Assembly: GCA_027315185.1 (NCBI GenBank) | Contig: DAHUYO010000007.1 | Coordinates: 1-64,000 of the forward strand | Direction of reading: 5' to 3' | From: Acidobacteriota bacterium | GTDB taxonomy: Bacteria; Acidobacteriota; Terriglobia; Terriglobales; SCQP01 | DNA: 64,000 nt | Shown here: positions 1 through 8,646 of the stretch, in pieces | Layout of the letters: every line of letters begins with the position of its first letter | How positions within the stretch are numbered: the stretch's first letter is position 1 | Made by a program: the position numbers and the translations under genes | Notes under the pieces: model-generated | Told to the model about the DNA's origin: nothing | Databases searched by the model: none | The model's input: the letters and a program-made list of their open reading frames with translations, nothing else

Positions 1-1
1 G

Positions 2-1141
2 AGCCATGTCCGCGAAGGCGAGCGGCGGACGCCGCTGGCGGAGTACTTGGATCTGCCGCGGCTGGGAGAGCTGCGCTTCGGGGGCTGGGACATCTCCACT
101 GGCACGTGCTGGGACGCGGCGCAGCGCGCCGGGGTGCTGGAGCCGATGCTGCTGCAGGAGCTGCGGGAGGAACTGAGCGCCATCGAACCCATGGCGGGCA
201 TTCACGACCCGCAGTATCTGCGCCGCACCAAGGGGCAGAGGCTGAAGCCGCAAAGCAACAAGTTCGAACAAGCGGAGGCGCTGCGCGAGGACATCCGCGC
301 CTTCCGCAAGCAGCAGGGCGTCGAGCAGGTGGTGGTGGAATGGTGCGGCTCGACGGAGGTGTTCCTGGCGCCGGGGCCGGCGCATCAGAACGCCAAGATC
401 TTCGAGACGGCGCTGAAGCAGAACGAGCCGACGATCGCGCCGAGCATGATCTACGCTTACGCCGCGCTGAAGGAGGGCTGCCCGTTCGTCAACGCCACGC
501 CGACGCTGACGGTGGACCTGCCGGTGATGATCGAGCTGGCGGAGAGCCACGGGGCGCCGGTCTGCGGCAAGGATTTGAAGACCGGCCAGACGCTGCTGAA
601 GACGATCCTGGCGCCGGGGCTGAAACAGCGGGCGCTGGGCATCTCGGGGTGGTTCTCGATGAACATTTTGGGCAACCAGGATGGCGCGGTGCTGGATGAT
701 CCGGCGGCGTTCCGCAGCAAGGAGGAGAGCAAGCTGTCGGCGCTGAACCATATTCTGGAACCCGAGCTTTACCCGGACCTGTACGGGCAGATCTCGCATC
801 AGGTGAAGATCAACTACTACCCGCCGCGCGGCGACAACAAGGAGAGCTGGGACACGATTGACGTGATCGGGTGGCTGGGATACGCGATGCAGATCAAGGT
901 GGACTTCCTGTGCCGTGATAGTATTTTGGCGGCGCCGTTGTTGCTGGATTTGGCGTTATTGAGCGCGGCGGCGCAGGCGGCGGGGCGCCGCGGCGTGCAG
1001 GAGTGGCTGGGCTTTTACTTCAAGAGCCCGCAGACGCCGCAGGGCCGGCCCGAGCACGACCTCTCGGCGCAGTACCGGCGGTTGCAGGAAGCGTTCGGGC
1101 AGTTGGCGGCGGCGCGCCGGGCCGGCGCGGCGGTTCGCTAA
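2..1141 (+). CDS. ino1: inositol-3-phosphate synthase (myo-inositol-1-phosphate synthase), 5' end cut by window edge
   Basis: Frame is open to the window start (SHVREGERRTPLAEYLDLPRL...); motifs ILGNQDGAVLDDP, INYYPPRGDNKESWDTIDVIGWLGYAMQIKVDFLCRDSILAAPLLLDLALL are typical of prokaryotic MIPS. Confidence 0.93.
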   Translation, partial: SHVREGERRTPLAEYLDLPRLGELRFGGWDISTGTCWDAAQRAGVLEPMLLQELREELSAIEPMAGIHDPQYLRRTKGQRLKPQSNKFEQAEALREDIRAFRKQQGVEQVVVEWCGSTEVFLAPGPAHQNAKIFETALKQNEPTIAPSMIYAYAALKEGCPFVNATPTLTVDLPVMIELAESHGAPVCGKDLKTGQTLLKTILAPGLKQRALGISGWFSMNILGNQDGAVLDDPAAFRSKEESKLSALNHILEPELYPDLYGQISHQVKINYYPPRGDNKESWDTIDVIGWLGYAMQIKVDFLCRDSILAAPLLLDLALLSAAAQAAGRRGVQEWLGFYFKSPQTPQGRPEHDLSAQYRRLQEAFGQLAAARRAGAAVR

Positions 1142-1213
1142 CGCCGGCGGCGCGGCAGGAAGCGGGGCGGCGACGCCCCACGCAACGAGGAAAAAAAGGA
1201 TGGACGACCGCGC

Positions 1214-1978
1214 GTGAGCGATCTACAAGGCAAGACAGCGTTAGTGACGGGCGCGGCCCGCGGCATTGGCCGCGCCATCGCGCTGGCCCTGGGCCGCAAC
1301 GGGGCCGACGTGGTGATCAATTACGTCACCAGCGACGAGGCGGCGAAACAACTGGCGGAAGAATTGCGGGGCATGGGACGGCGGGCGGAGACGGTGGCCG
1401 CCGACGCCATCAGCCCGGAGGGCATCGCCAAGCTGTTCAGCTTTGTCGAGAGCCAGTTCGGGCACCTGGACATTTTCGTCAACAACGCGATTGACGTGGC
1501 GGCGTTTGGGCCGCTGATGCGGCAGAAAAAAGACGCCTGGGAGCACACGGTACAACGCAACACGACGGCGCTGCTTTTGAGCGCGCAGAAATGCCGGGCG
1601 CTGATGAAAGGGCGGCGGGGCAAGATCCTCAGCCTTTCCAGTCTGGGCTCGACGTATGTGATACCGGGGTACGCGCCGATTGGGGTCACCAAGGCCTCGA
1701 CCGAGGCGCTGACGCGGTATTTGGCGGTGGAGCTGGGCAAGGAGGGCATCAACGCCAACACGCTCTCCGCCGGACCGGTGGATACCGACGCGCTGCGGCT
1801 GTTTTCCACCTATGGCCAAATGAAAGAAGCCTGCGAGACGCTCTCCCCGGCCGGGCGCATCGGCACGGTGGAGGACGTGGCGGAGGTAGCGGTGTTTCTC
1901 TGCTCGGACGCCGCCAATTGGATCTACGGGCAGACGATTATCGCCGATGGGGGCCTGTCCCTCATGAGCTTGCGCTAG
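1214..1978 (+). CDS. SDR-family enoyl-[ACP] reductase, FabL-like
   Basis: Rossmann TGAARGIG; Y-x6-K spacing (YAPIGVTK) as in FabI/FabL rather than YxxxK; C-terminus GPVDTDALRLF...AGRIGTVEDVAEVAVFL...IYGQTIIADGGLSL resembles FabL. Confidence 0.8.
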   Translation: MSDLQGKTALVTGAARGIGRAIALALGRNGADVVINYVTSDEAAKQLAEELRGMGRRAETVAADAISPEGIAKLFSFVESQFGHLDIFVNNAIDVAAFGPLMRQKKDAWEHTVQRNTTALLLSAQKCRALMKGRRGKILSLSSLGSTYVIPGYAPIGVTKASTEALTRYLAVELGKEGINANTLSAGPVDTDALRLFSTYGQMKEACETLSPAGRIGTVEDVAEVAVFLCSDAANWIYGQTIIADGGLSLMSLR

Positions 1979-2028
1979 GCGGGCCGCGACGCCGCCAGCG
2001 ACATTGAGAAACGGAAGGAAATACGCAA

Positions 2029-2511
2029 ATGCCGCCAGTCAATAGCGCCGAGGAAGTTCTACAAATCCGGGAGACCGCCGACCGCGTGTTGGCCAGCCGC
2101 CATGATGAGATTCTGGCCACGGTGCAAGCCGCGATCGCCGAGGTGCTCGGATGCGAGGTGGAAGAGGTGAAACCCAACTCCAGCCTGATGACCGATCTGC
2201 ACGCGGAATCACTGGACTTTTTGGATCTGCTGTTCCGGTTGGAGTCGGCGTTTGGCATCAAGATTCCGCGCGGCGGGATCCAGAAGGCCACGCAGGGCTC
2301 GCTGAAGGAAAGCGAGTTCCAGCAAAACGGCGTGCTGACCGAAGCGGCGCTGGAGCGGCTGCGGCTGCTGATGCCGGAGGTGGATCCGCAGCGACTGCAT
2401 CCGGGGCTGACGTCGCGGGAAATCCCGACGTTGTTTACCGCCGAAACGTTTACCCGCCTGGTGGCCTGGCGCCTGGGAGACGGCGAGGCGGCGAAGGCGC
2501 AAGTAGGGTAG
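2029..2511 (+). CDS. acyl carrier protein with C-terminal extension (160 aa)
   Basis: Phosphopantetheine Ser context DLHAESLDFLDLLFRLE; ~70 aa extension after the ACP fold. Confidence 0.85.
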   Translation: MPPVNSAEEVLQIRETADRVLASRHDEILATVQAAIAEVLGCEVEEVKPNSSLMTDLHAESLDFLDLLFRLESAFGIKIPRGGIQKATQGSLKESEFQQNGVLTEAALERLRLLMPEVDPQRLHPGLTSREIPTLFTAETFTRLVAWRLGDGEAAKAQVG

Positions 2512-2515
2512 CGCG

Positions 2516-3049
2516 GTGCGTTTCCTGCTGATTGACCGGATCCTGGAATTGGAGCCGGGACGGTACGCGGTGGGCGTGAAGACGCCCAGCCTGGGCGAGG
2601 ACTATTTCGCCGATCACTTTCCGGGCTTCCCGGTGGTGCCCGGGGTGCTGCTGGTGGAGGCGATGGCGCAACTGGCCGGGCGGCTGATCGCGTACTCGGT
2701 GCGGGCGGAAAGCGGCGAGGTGGTGCTGCCGGTGCTGCTGGGCATCAGCCAGGCGCGGTTCCGGCGCTTTGTCCGCGCCGGGGACCGGGTGGTGATCCGC
2801 GCGGAACTGCTGGGGCTGACCGACGGCGGCGGGCGCTGCAAGGCGGAGGCGCGGGTGGAGGAGCAGTTGGTGGCGGGAGCGGAAGTGATGCTGGGGTTCG
2901 ACACCGGCCGGGGCGCCGGGGTGATCCCGATGGCGGCACGCCAGAAGCTGGAATCGTGGGCCGATGACGTGAACCGGAATTTGCTCGGCGAGGAGCTGCA
3001 CGCGCGGCTGACGGCGCCGCGGGCGCCGGCGCCGGAGGCGCAGGCGTGA
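2516..3049 (+). CDS. 3-hydroxyacyl-[ACP] dehydratase, FabZ/FabA-like hotdog
   Basis: GTG start; DHFPGFPVVPGVLLVEAMAQLAG motif. Confidence 0.88.
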   Translation: MRFLLIDRILELEPGRYAVGVKTPSLGEDYFADHFPGFPVVPGVLLVEAMAQLAGRLIAYSVRAESGEVVLPVLLGISQARFRRFVRAGDRVVIRAELLGLTDGGGRCKAEARVEEQLVAGAEVMLGFDTGRGAGVIPMAARQKLESWADDVNRNLLGEELHARLTAPRAPAPEAQA

Positions 3050-4386
3050 CGGCGGGGGGCAATGGAGCGGGCCGAAACGGTGCGGGACGCCGCCGCCGGG
3101 TGGTCATCACCGGGCTGGGCGCGGTCACGCCGGTGGGCCAAACGGTAGAGGAGACGTGGCGGTCGCTGCAAGCGGGGCGCTGCGGCATTGAACGCATCTC
3201 GGTCTTCGACGCCAGCACCTTCGAGACGCAGATCGGCGGCGAGGTGCGGGGATTTCGCTTCGACCGGCTGGGCGCGCCGGCGGCGCTGGCGGAGGTGCTG
3301 GACCGCAAGAACAGCTTTGGCTTCGCGGCGGCGCAGCAGGCGATGGTGGATGCCGGGCTGGCGCGGGCGGACGCGGCGCCGGGTCCTCCGTCGGAGGAGC
3401 TGGTGGAGCCGACACGGTTCGGCATCAGCCTGGGCACGGAAGGGCGGCGGGACCGGCTATTGCCGGAGCTGCGCAGCCGCAAGCTGGCGCCGGCGGGCTT
3501 GGAGGCGCGGCGCCAGGCGCTGGCGGAAGTGCCCGGGGATGAATACCTGCGCTACTCGCCGTATGGGCTGGCGTACCTGCTGAGCGGGACGTGGGGCGCG
3601 CGGGGGCCGATCACGACCATTTCCACCGCCTGCACGTCGAGTTCGCAGGCGCTCGGTTACGCGCTGGAGAAAATCCGCTACGGCGATGCGGACGTCATGT
3701 TGGCGGGCGGGGCGGAATGCCTGATGGAGCCGACGATGGTGGCGAGTTTTATTTTGCTGGGCGCGCTGTCGAAGCGGAACGATTCGCCGCAAACGGCGTC
3801 CCGGCCGTTTGACGCCACGCGCGACGGATTCGTGCTGGCGGAGGGAGCCGCGATGCTGGTGCTGGAGGATGCCTGGCACGCCTACCGGCGCGGGGCCCGC
3901 ATTTACGGCGAGGTGGCGGGCTTCGGCTGCTCGATCAACGCCTACCGGATCACGGATTCGCCGCCGGACGGGGAAGGGCCGTTTTTGGCCATGCGGGCGG
4001 CATTGGAAGACGCCGGGATTCGCGCCGAGGACGTGGATTACGTCAACGCCCACGGCACTTCGACGGTGCAGAACGACGCCAGCGAGACGATGGCGATCAA
4101 GCGCTGCCTGGGCGGGTACGCCCAGCGGGTGCCGGTGAGCTCGACGAAATCCATGACCGGGCACATGGTGAATGCAGCCGGGGCGATCGAGGCGGTCATT
4201 TCGACGCTGGCGATTCGGGACGGTTACATTCCGCCAACGATCAATTACGAACATCCCGATCCGGCCTGCGATTTGGACTGCGTGCCCAACACCGGGCGGC
4301 GGCAGCCGGTGCGGACGGTGGTCTCGAACTCCTTCGGTTTTGGCGGGTCGAACGGCTCGCTGGTGATCCGGGCCTATGTCGCTTGA
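3046..4386 (+). CDS. beta-ketoacyl-[ACP] synthase II-like (catalytically complete)
   Basis: STACTSSSQALGYA (Cys), VNAHGTSTVQND (His), STKSMTGHMVNAAG (His); overlaps upstream stop (GTGA). Confidence 0.93.
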   Translation: MTAGGNGAGRNGAGRRRRVVITGLGAVTPVGQTVEETWRSLQAGRCGIERISVFDASTFETQIGGEVRGFRFDRLGAPAALAEVLDRKNSFGFAAAQQAMVDAGLARADAAPGPPSEELVEPTRFGISLGTEGRRDRLLPELRSRKLAPAGLEARRQALAEVPGDEYLRYSPYGLAYLLSGTWGARGPITTISTACTSSSQALGYALEKIRYGDADVMLAGGAECLMEPTMVASFILLGALSKRNDSPQTASRPFDATRDGFVLAEGAAMLVLEDAWHAYRRGARIYGEVAGFGCSINAYRITDSPPDGEGPFLAMRAALEDAGIRAEDVDYVNAHGTSTVQNDASETMAIKRCLGGYAQRVPVSSTKSMTGHMVNAAGAIEAVISTLAIRDGYIPPTINYEHPDPACDLDCVPNTGRRQPVRTVVSNSFGFGGSNGSLVIRAYVA

Positions 4387-5710
4387 GATGGAGGCGGGAG
4401 TGAACGGGCGGGGTGGCGGACGGCGGGTGGTGCTCACGGGAGTGGGGCTGGTGTCGCCGCTAGGCAACGATGCCGAAACGTTGTGGCGCGAGCTGGCGGC
4501 GGGGCGGTCGGGGCTGGAGCGGGCGGAGGAGTTCGCCACCGGAGGGTTCCGCACGCAGGCCTGCGGCCGGGTCCGGGAGTTCAACCCGCGGAAACTGATC
4601 GCCGACGCCAAGACGCTGAAACTGATGACCCGGCCGGTGCGGCTGGGGGTGGCGGCCTTGGAGCTGGCGGTGGCGGACGCGCGGCTGGATTTGAGCAACG
4701 TGGATCCGTTTCGCGTCGCCTCCTACGTGGGTTCGCCGGGGCACGCGGGCGACCGCGACGAGCTGCTGCCGGCGCTGGAGCGGGCCAGCCGCGGAGGGGA
4801 CAGCGGGTTGGATTTGCAGGCGTTTGGCGCCGAAGGCATCGCCACGATCAACCCACTGTGGCTGCTGAAGAGCCTGGCCAACATCGTGCTGTATTTCGTC
4901 AGCATGAAGGTGGGGGCGCAGGGACCGAACGGCAACATCTGCATGAGCGGCGCCGGCGGCGTGATGGCCATCGGGGAGGCGTTCCGCTGCTTGCGGCGGG
5001 GGGCGGCGGACATCGCGGTGGCGGGGGGATACGAATCGCTGCTGGAAGAGGAGCGGCTGGAGAGCTTCGAGCCGTCCGGGCTGCTGTACCTGGGCAATGG
5101 AGTGGCGGCGCAGGCCAGCCGGCCGTTTGATCGCGACCGCGCGGGGTTCGTGCCGGCGGAGGGCGCGGCGTTCGTGGTGCTGGAGGAACGCGAGGCGGCG
5201 CTACGGCGCGGCGCGCGCATCTACGGCGAGGTCACCGGCTACGGGCTGGGCAGCCCCGGCTGCGTGGGACGGCCGAGCGAAACCGCGGAGGCCTTCCTCG
5301 GCGCGATGCAGGCGGCGGTGGCGGACGCGCGCCGCGATCCGTGGGAACTGGACGCGATTTCGGCCTACGGGCTGGGGACGGTGCAGAGCGACCGGGCGGA
5401 GGCCGAGGCGCTGAAGGCGTTGCTGACGGCGCGGGCGGCGTATGTGCCGGTGACGGCGGTGAAATCCGCGACGGGCAATTTTTCCGCGGGCTCCGGACCG
5501 CTGGAAGTGATCGCCGGCTGCGGCGTGTTGCAGGGGGCGATGCCGGGATTACCGGCGATCTTGAACTGCGAGCATCCCGATCCGGATCTGGGGCTGGATT
5601 ACGTGCGCGACCGGCCGCGGGCGGGCAGCTATCGCCGCCTGTTGGTCAATTCCGCCAGCCTGTCCGGGGCCGCCGCCAGCGTGGTGCTGGAAAGCGGCGA
5701 TCCGGCCTAG
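4376..5710 (+). CDS. ketosynthase-like protein with degraded His residues (possible chain-length-factor partner)
   Basis: KS fold throughout; NICMSGAGG keeps Cys; expected NAHGT is SAYGL and expected KSxTGH is KSATGN; overlaps preceding KS by 11 bp. Confidence 0.85.
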   Translation: MSLEMEAGVNGRGGGRRVVLTGVGLVSPLGNDAETLWRELAAGRSGLERAEEFATGGFRTQACGRVREFNPRKLIADAKTLKLMTRPVRLGVAALELAVADARLDLSNVDPFRVASYVGSPGHAGDRDELLPALERASRGGDSGLDLQAFGAEGIATINPLWLLKSLANIVLYFVSMKVGAQGPNGNICMSGAGGVMAIGEAFRCLRRGAADIAVAGGYESLLEEERLESFEPSGLLYLGNGVAAQASRPFDRDRAGFVPAEGAAFVVLEEREAALRRGARIYGEVTGYGLGSPGCVGRPSETAEAFLGAMQAAVADARRDPWELDAISAYGLGTVQSDRAEAEALKALLTARAAYVPVTAVKSATGNFSAGSGPLEVIAGCGVLQGAMPGLPAILNCEHPDPDLGLDYVRDRPRAGSYRRLLVNSASLSGAAASVVLESGDPA

Positions 5711-5773
5711 CGCCGCCGCGGGCGGCGCCGCGGGGGCGGGAGCCAATTGGGAATGGGAGCAAATGGGCAAGGC

Positions 5774-6520
5774 ATGAACCGCTTACAAGGCAAATTCGCA
5801 TTGGTCACCGGGGGCAGCCGGGGCATCGGGCGGGCCGTGGCCTTGCGCTTGGCGCAGGAAGGCGCGCGGGTGGCGGTCAACTATCGGGCCAACGCCGGGG
5901 CCGCGGAGGAGGTCGTGGCAGCCATCACCGCCGGCGGCGGCCAGGGACAAGCCTTTGCCGGCGATGTCAGCCAGCCGGAAGCGGCGAAAGCCCTGGTGGA
6001 AGGGGTGGCGCGGGAGTTCGGGCGGTTGGACATATTGGTGAACAACGCCGGCATGGTGCGCGACGGTCTGCTGCTGACGATGGATGACGCGCAGTGGCGG
6101 GAGGTGCTGGCGACCAATTTGGACGGGGTGTTCTATTGCTGCCGGACGGCGGCGCGGATCATGTTGCGGCAGCGCTATGGGCGCATCGTCAACATGTCCT
6201 CGGTCGCGGGGGACACGCCCAACCGCGGGCAGGTGAATTATGCCGCCTCCAAGGGGGGCATCAATGCGCTGACGAAGGCCTTGGCGCAGGAGCTGGCCAG
6301 CAAGAACATCACGGTGAACGCGGTGGCGCCGGGAATGATCGAGACCGAAATGAGCCAGGAGGTGCGGGAACTGGCGGGGGCGGAAATTCTGAAGCATATC
6401 GCCCTGAAGCGCTACGGAAAACCGGAGGAGATCGCCGCGGCGGTGGCGTTTTTGGCTTCGCCGGACGCGGACTACATCACCGGCCAAGTATTGCGCGTGG
6501 ACGGGGGCCTAGCCGGGTGA
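5774..6520 (+). CDS. 3-oxoacyl-[ACP] reductase, FabG-like
   Basis: TGGSRGIG, NNAGMVRD, YAASKGG, C-terminal ITGQVLRVDGGLAG; ORF opens at TTG 5747 but ATG 5774 is the more likely start. Confidence 0.92.
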   Translation: MNRLQGKFALVTGGSRGIGRAVALRLAQEGARVAVNYRANAGAAEEVVAAITAGGGQGQAFAGDVSQPEAAKALVEGVAREFGRLDILVNNAGMVRDGLLLTMDDAQWREVLATNLDGVFYCCRTAARIMLRQRYGRIVNMSSVAGDTPNRGQVNYAASKGGINALTKALAQELASKNITVNAVAPGMIETEMSQEVRELAGAEILKHIALKRYGKPEEIAAAVAFLASPDADYITGQVLRVDGGLAG

Positions 6521-7308
6521 AGGTGGTGGCGGAGCGGGAACGCGAAGCGGTGGTGACGGGCAGCGGCGTGCTCCTGCCGTGGGGCGTGGGGCCGGCGGCG
6601 CTGGCGGCGACGGGTGCGGCGGGCCGCATCAGCAGCTTCAATCCGCGCGAGTACATTCACAATGCCAAGGCGCTGCGGGCCATGCATCGCGGCTTCCAGT
6701 TGACGGCGGCGGCGGCGGCGATGGCCCTGAGCGCCGCGGGATTGGGCGGCGACGCGGAGGGACTGGCGGCAGCCGGGCTAGACCCGGAACGCGCCGGGGT
6801 GGTGATCGCGGCGGCGGACATCCAGCCGGTGACGCCGGATTTGCTGGCGGTGCTGGCGGCGCAGGAGGACAGCAGCGAACCGGCGGGATGGGGGGAGGCG
6901 GCGCTGCACGGGTTGCACCCTTTTCGGCGGCTGCACCTCCTATCGAACATGGCGGCGGCGCATGTGTCCATTTTGTTCAATTTCCAAGGCCCGAGCTTAA
7001 CGCTGACCAGCGGGGCGGAGGCCGGGGCGCAGGCGCTGGAGGAAGCGGCAGGGCTGCTGGCCGAGGGGCGCGCGGACCTGGTGCTCTGCGCGGCCAGCGA
7101 CTGCCCGGAACAAACCCTGACGCCGGGGGAGGGGGAAGCGGCGGTGGCGTTGGTGCTGGAGGCGCGCGGCGTGGCGCAGCGGCGCGGCGTGCGCGGCGCG
7201 CAAGACTGGCGGGGCGGAGACCAGGGCGCGCCGTGGGCGCAAGGGTGGCCGCAGTGCGCCGCGTTATTGACGGCGTCGCGCGCCGCCGCACGGGTGGAGG
7301 CGGGGTAA
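6517..7308 (+). CDS. short ketosynthase-N-domain-like protein (~263 aa), no catalytic Cys, no C-terminal half
   Basis: GTG start overlapping the fabG-like stop; KS-like NPREYIHNAKALRAMHRG, FNFQGPSLTLTSGAEAGAQALEEAAGLL (Ala where the KS Cys is expected); ends before the His motifs. Confidence 0.75.
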   Translation: MKVVAEREREAVVTGSGVLLPWGVGPAALAATGAAGRISSFNPREYIHNAKALRAMHRGFQLTAAAAAMALSAAGLGGDAEGLAAAGLDPERAGVVIAAADIQPVTPDLLAVLAAQEDSSEPAGWGEAALHGLHPFRRLHLLSNMAAAHVSILFNFQGPSLTLTSGAEAGAQALEEAAGLLAEGRADLVLCAASDCPEQTLTPGEGEAAVALVLEARGVAQRRGVRGAQDWRGGDQGAPWAQGWPQCAALLTASRAAARVEAG

Positions 7309-7310
7309 GG

Positions 7311-8558
7311 ATGGCGGGCAAGCGGGAGGTCTGGATCAGCGGCGTGGGGGTGGTGAGCGCGCTGGGCGTGGGCGTGGCTGCGCACCGCGCGGCGCTGGCG
7401 GCAGGCCGGGGAGGCATCAACTGGATCCGGCATTTTCCCAGCAGCGGTTTTCCGGTGCGCATCGCCGGCGAAGCGCCGGCCGCGGGGCTGCCACCGGGTC
7501 CGGGGCGGCTGCACTATTTCGCCGCGGTGGCGCTGGCGGAGGCGCTGGACCAGGCGGCGCTGCCACGGCCCGAAGGGGGCGACGACGCGGCGCGAGCGGT
7601 GGTCTGGGCGGTGGGCAAGCCGGCGCTGCCGGTGGACGAAGTGCGCGGCTGGGCGGCGGCGGGAAAGGGATGGGATTGGGGCGAACTGCGGCGGCGGTAC
7701 ATCACCAGCCTGGAGGACAAACAACTCACCCCAGCCGATCTGCTGAAGCGATTGGCGCGCGCCGGCGGGGCCGGGGGGCGGCGGGTGGCGTGCTACACCG
7801 CCTGCGCGTCGGGCAACGACGCGCTGGGCATGGGCAAGCGGATGATCGAGCGCGGCGAGGCCGAGGTGGTGCTGGCCGGCGGAGCGGACTCCCAGGTGGA
7901 CCCATTGAGTTTGCTGGAATTTGAACTATTGGCGGCGCTGGCCCATCCCGCGCCGGGCGAGGATCCGGCGACGGTGTGCCGGCCGTTCGACCAGCGGCGC
8001 AGCGGTTTCGTGGTGGGCGAGGGCGCCGGAGCGCTGGTGTTGGAATCGGAGGATCACTTGCGCCGCCGCGGTGGGGCGCCGCTGGCGCGGCTGGCGGGGT
8101 ATGGCAGTTCGCTGGACGCCTTTGGCCTCACCAAATGCCATCCGGAGGGCCGGGGCGCGGCGGCGGCGATGCGCGCGGCGCTGGCCGACGCGGGCGAACC
8201 TCCCGCGGCTGTGGATTATATCAACGCGCACGGCACGGGAACGGTGCTGAACGACCGCGCCGAGGCGGCGGCGATCCATCGGGTGTTTGGCGCCGCGGCG
8301 CGGGAGGTGGCGATCAGCAGCACCAAGGCGATGACCGGGCATTTGATCGCTGCGGCTTCGGCGGTGGAGGCGGTGTTGTCGGTGCTGGGGTTGGAGGACG
8401 GCTTCATTCCGCCCTCGCTCAACTATCGCGACCCGGATCCGGAATGCGACCTGAACGTGGTCACCGGCGCCGGGCGGCGGGGGGCGGTGCGGATGGTGCT
8501 ATCGAATGGGTTTGGATTTGGCGGACAGAACGCCTGCGTGGTGCTGGCCAGGGCATGA
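7311..8558 (+). CDS. beta-ketoacyl-[ACP] synthase II-like (catalytically complete)
   Basis: YTACASGNDALGMG, INAHGTGTVLND, SSTKAMTGHLIAAAS, NGFGFGGQNACVV. Confidence 0.92.
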   Translation: MAGKREVWISGVGVVSALGVGVAAHRAALAAGRGGINWIRHFPSSGFPVRIAGEAPAAGLPPGPGRLHYFAAVALAEALDQAALPRPEGGDDAARAVVWAVGKPALPVDEVRGWAAAGKGWDWGELRRRYITSLEDKQLTPADLLKRLARAGGAGGRRVACYTACASGNDALGMGKRMIERGEAEVVLAGGADSQVDPLSLLEFELLAALAHPAPGEDPATVCRPFDQRRSGFVVGEGAGALVLESEDHLRRRGGAPLARLAGYGSSLDAFGLTKCHPEGRGAAAAMRAALADAGEPPAAVDYINAHGTGTVLNDRAEAAAIHRVFGAAAREVAISSTKAMTGHLIAAASAVEAVLSVLGLEDGFIPPSLNYRDPDPECDLNVVTGAGRRGAVRMVLSNGFGFGGQNACVVLARA

Positions 8559-8646
8559 ACGCGAGAAACCATGGGACCGCGGGCCGGACGCGCGGCGCGG
8601 GCGGGAGCGCGGCCGGGGCGAGGTATGCCATTGTGGAGGAAGGGCC

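Noticed and set aside
106-699. Hundreds of long overlapping ORFs in the ORF track on antisense and shifted frames (e.g. 106-699, 2450-3001, 6657-7724, 8650-10014, 19749-21284, 42018-43520)
   Set aside because: High GC suppresses stop codons in alternative frames; their translations are Arg/Ala/Gly/Pro-rich with no family motifs, while the other frame encodes a recognisable protein
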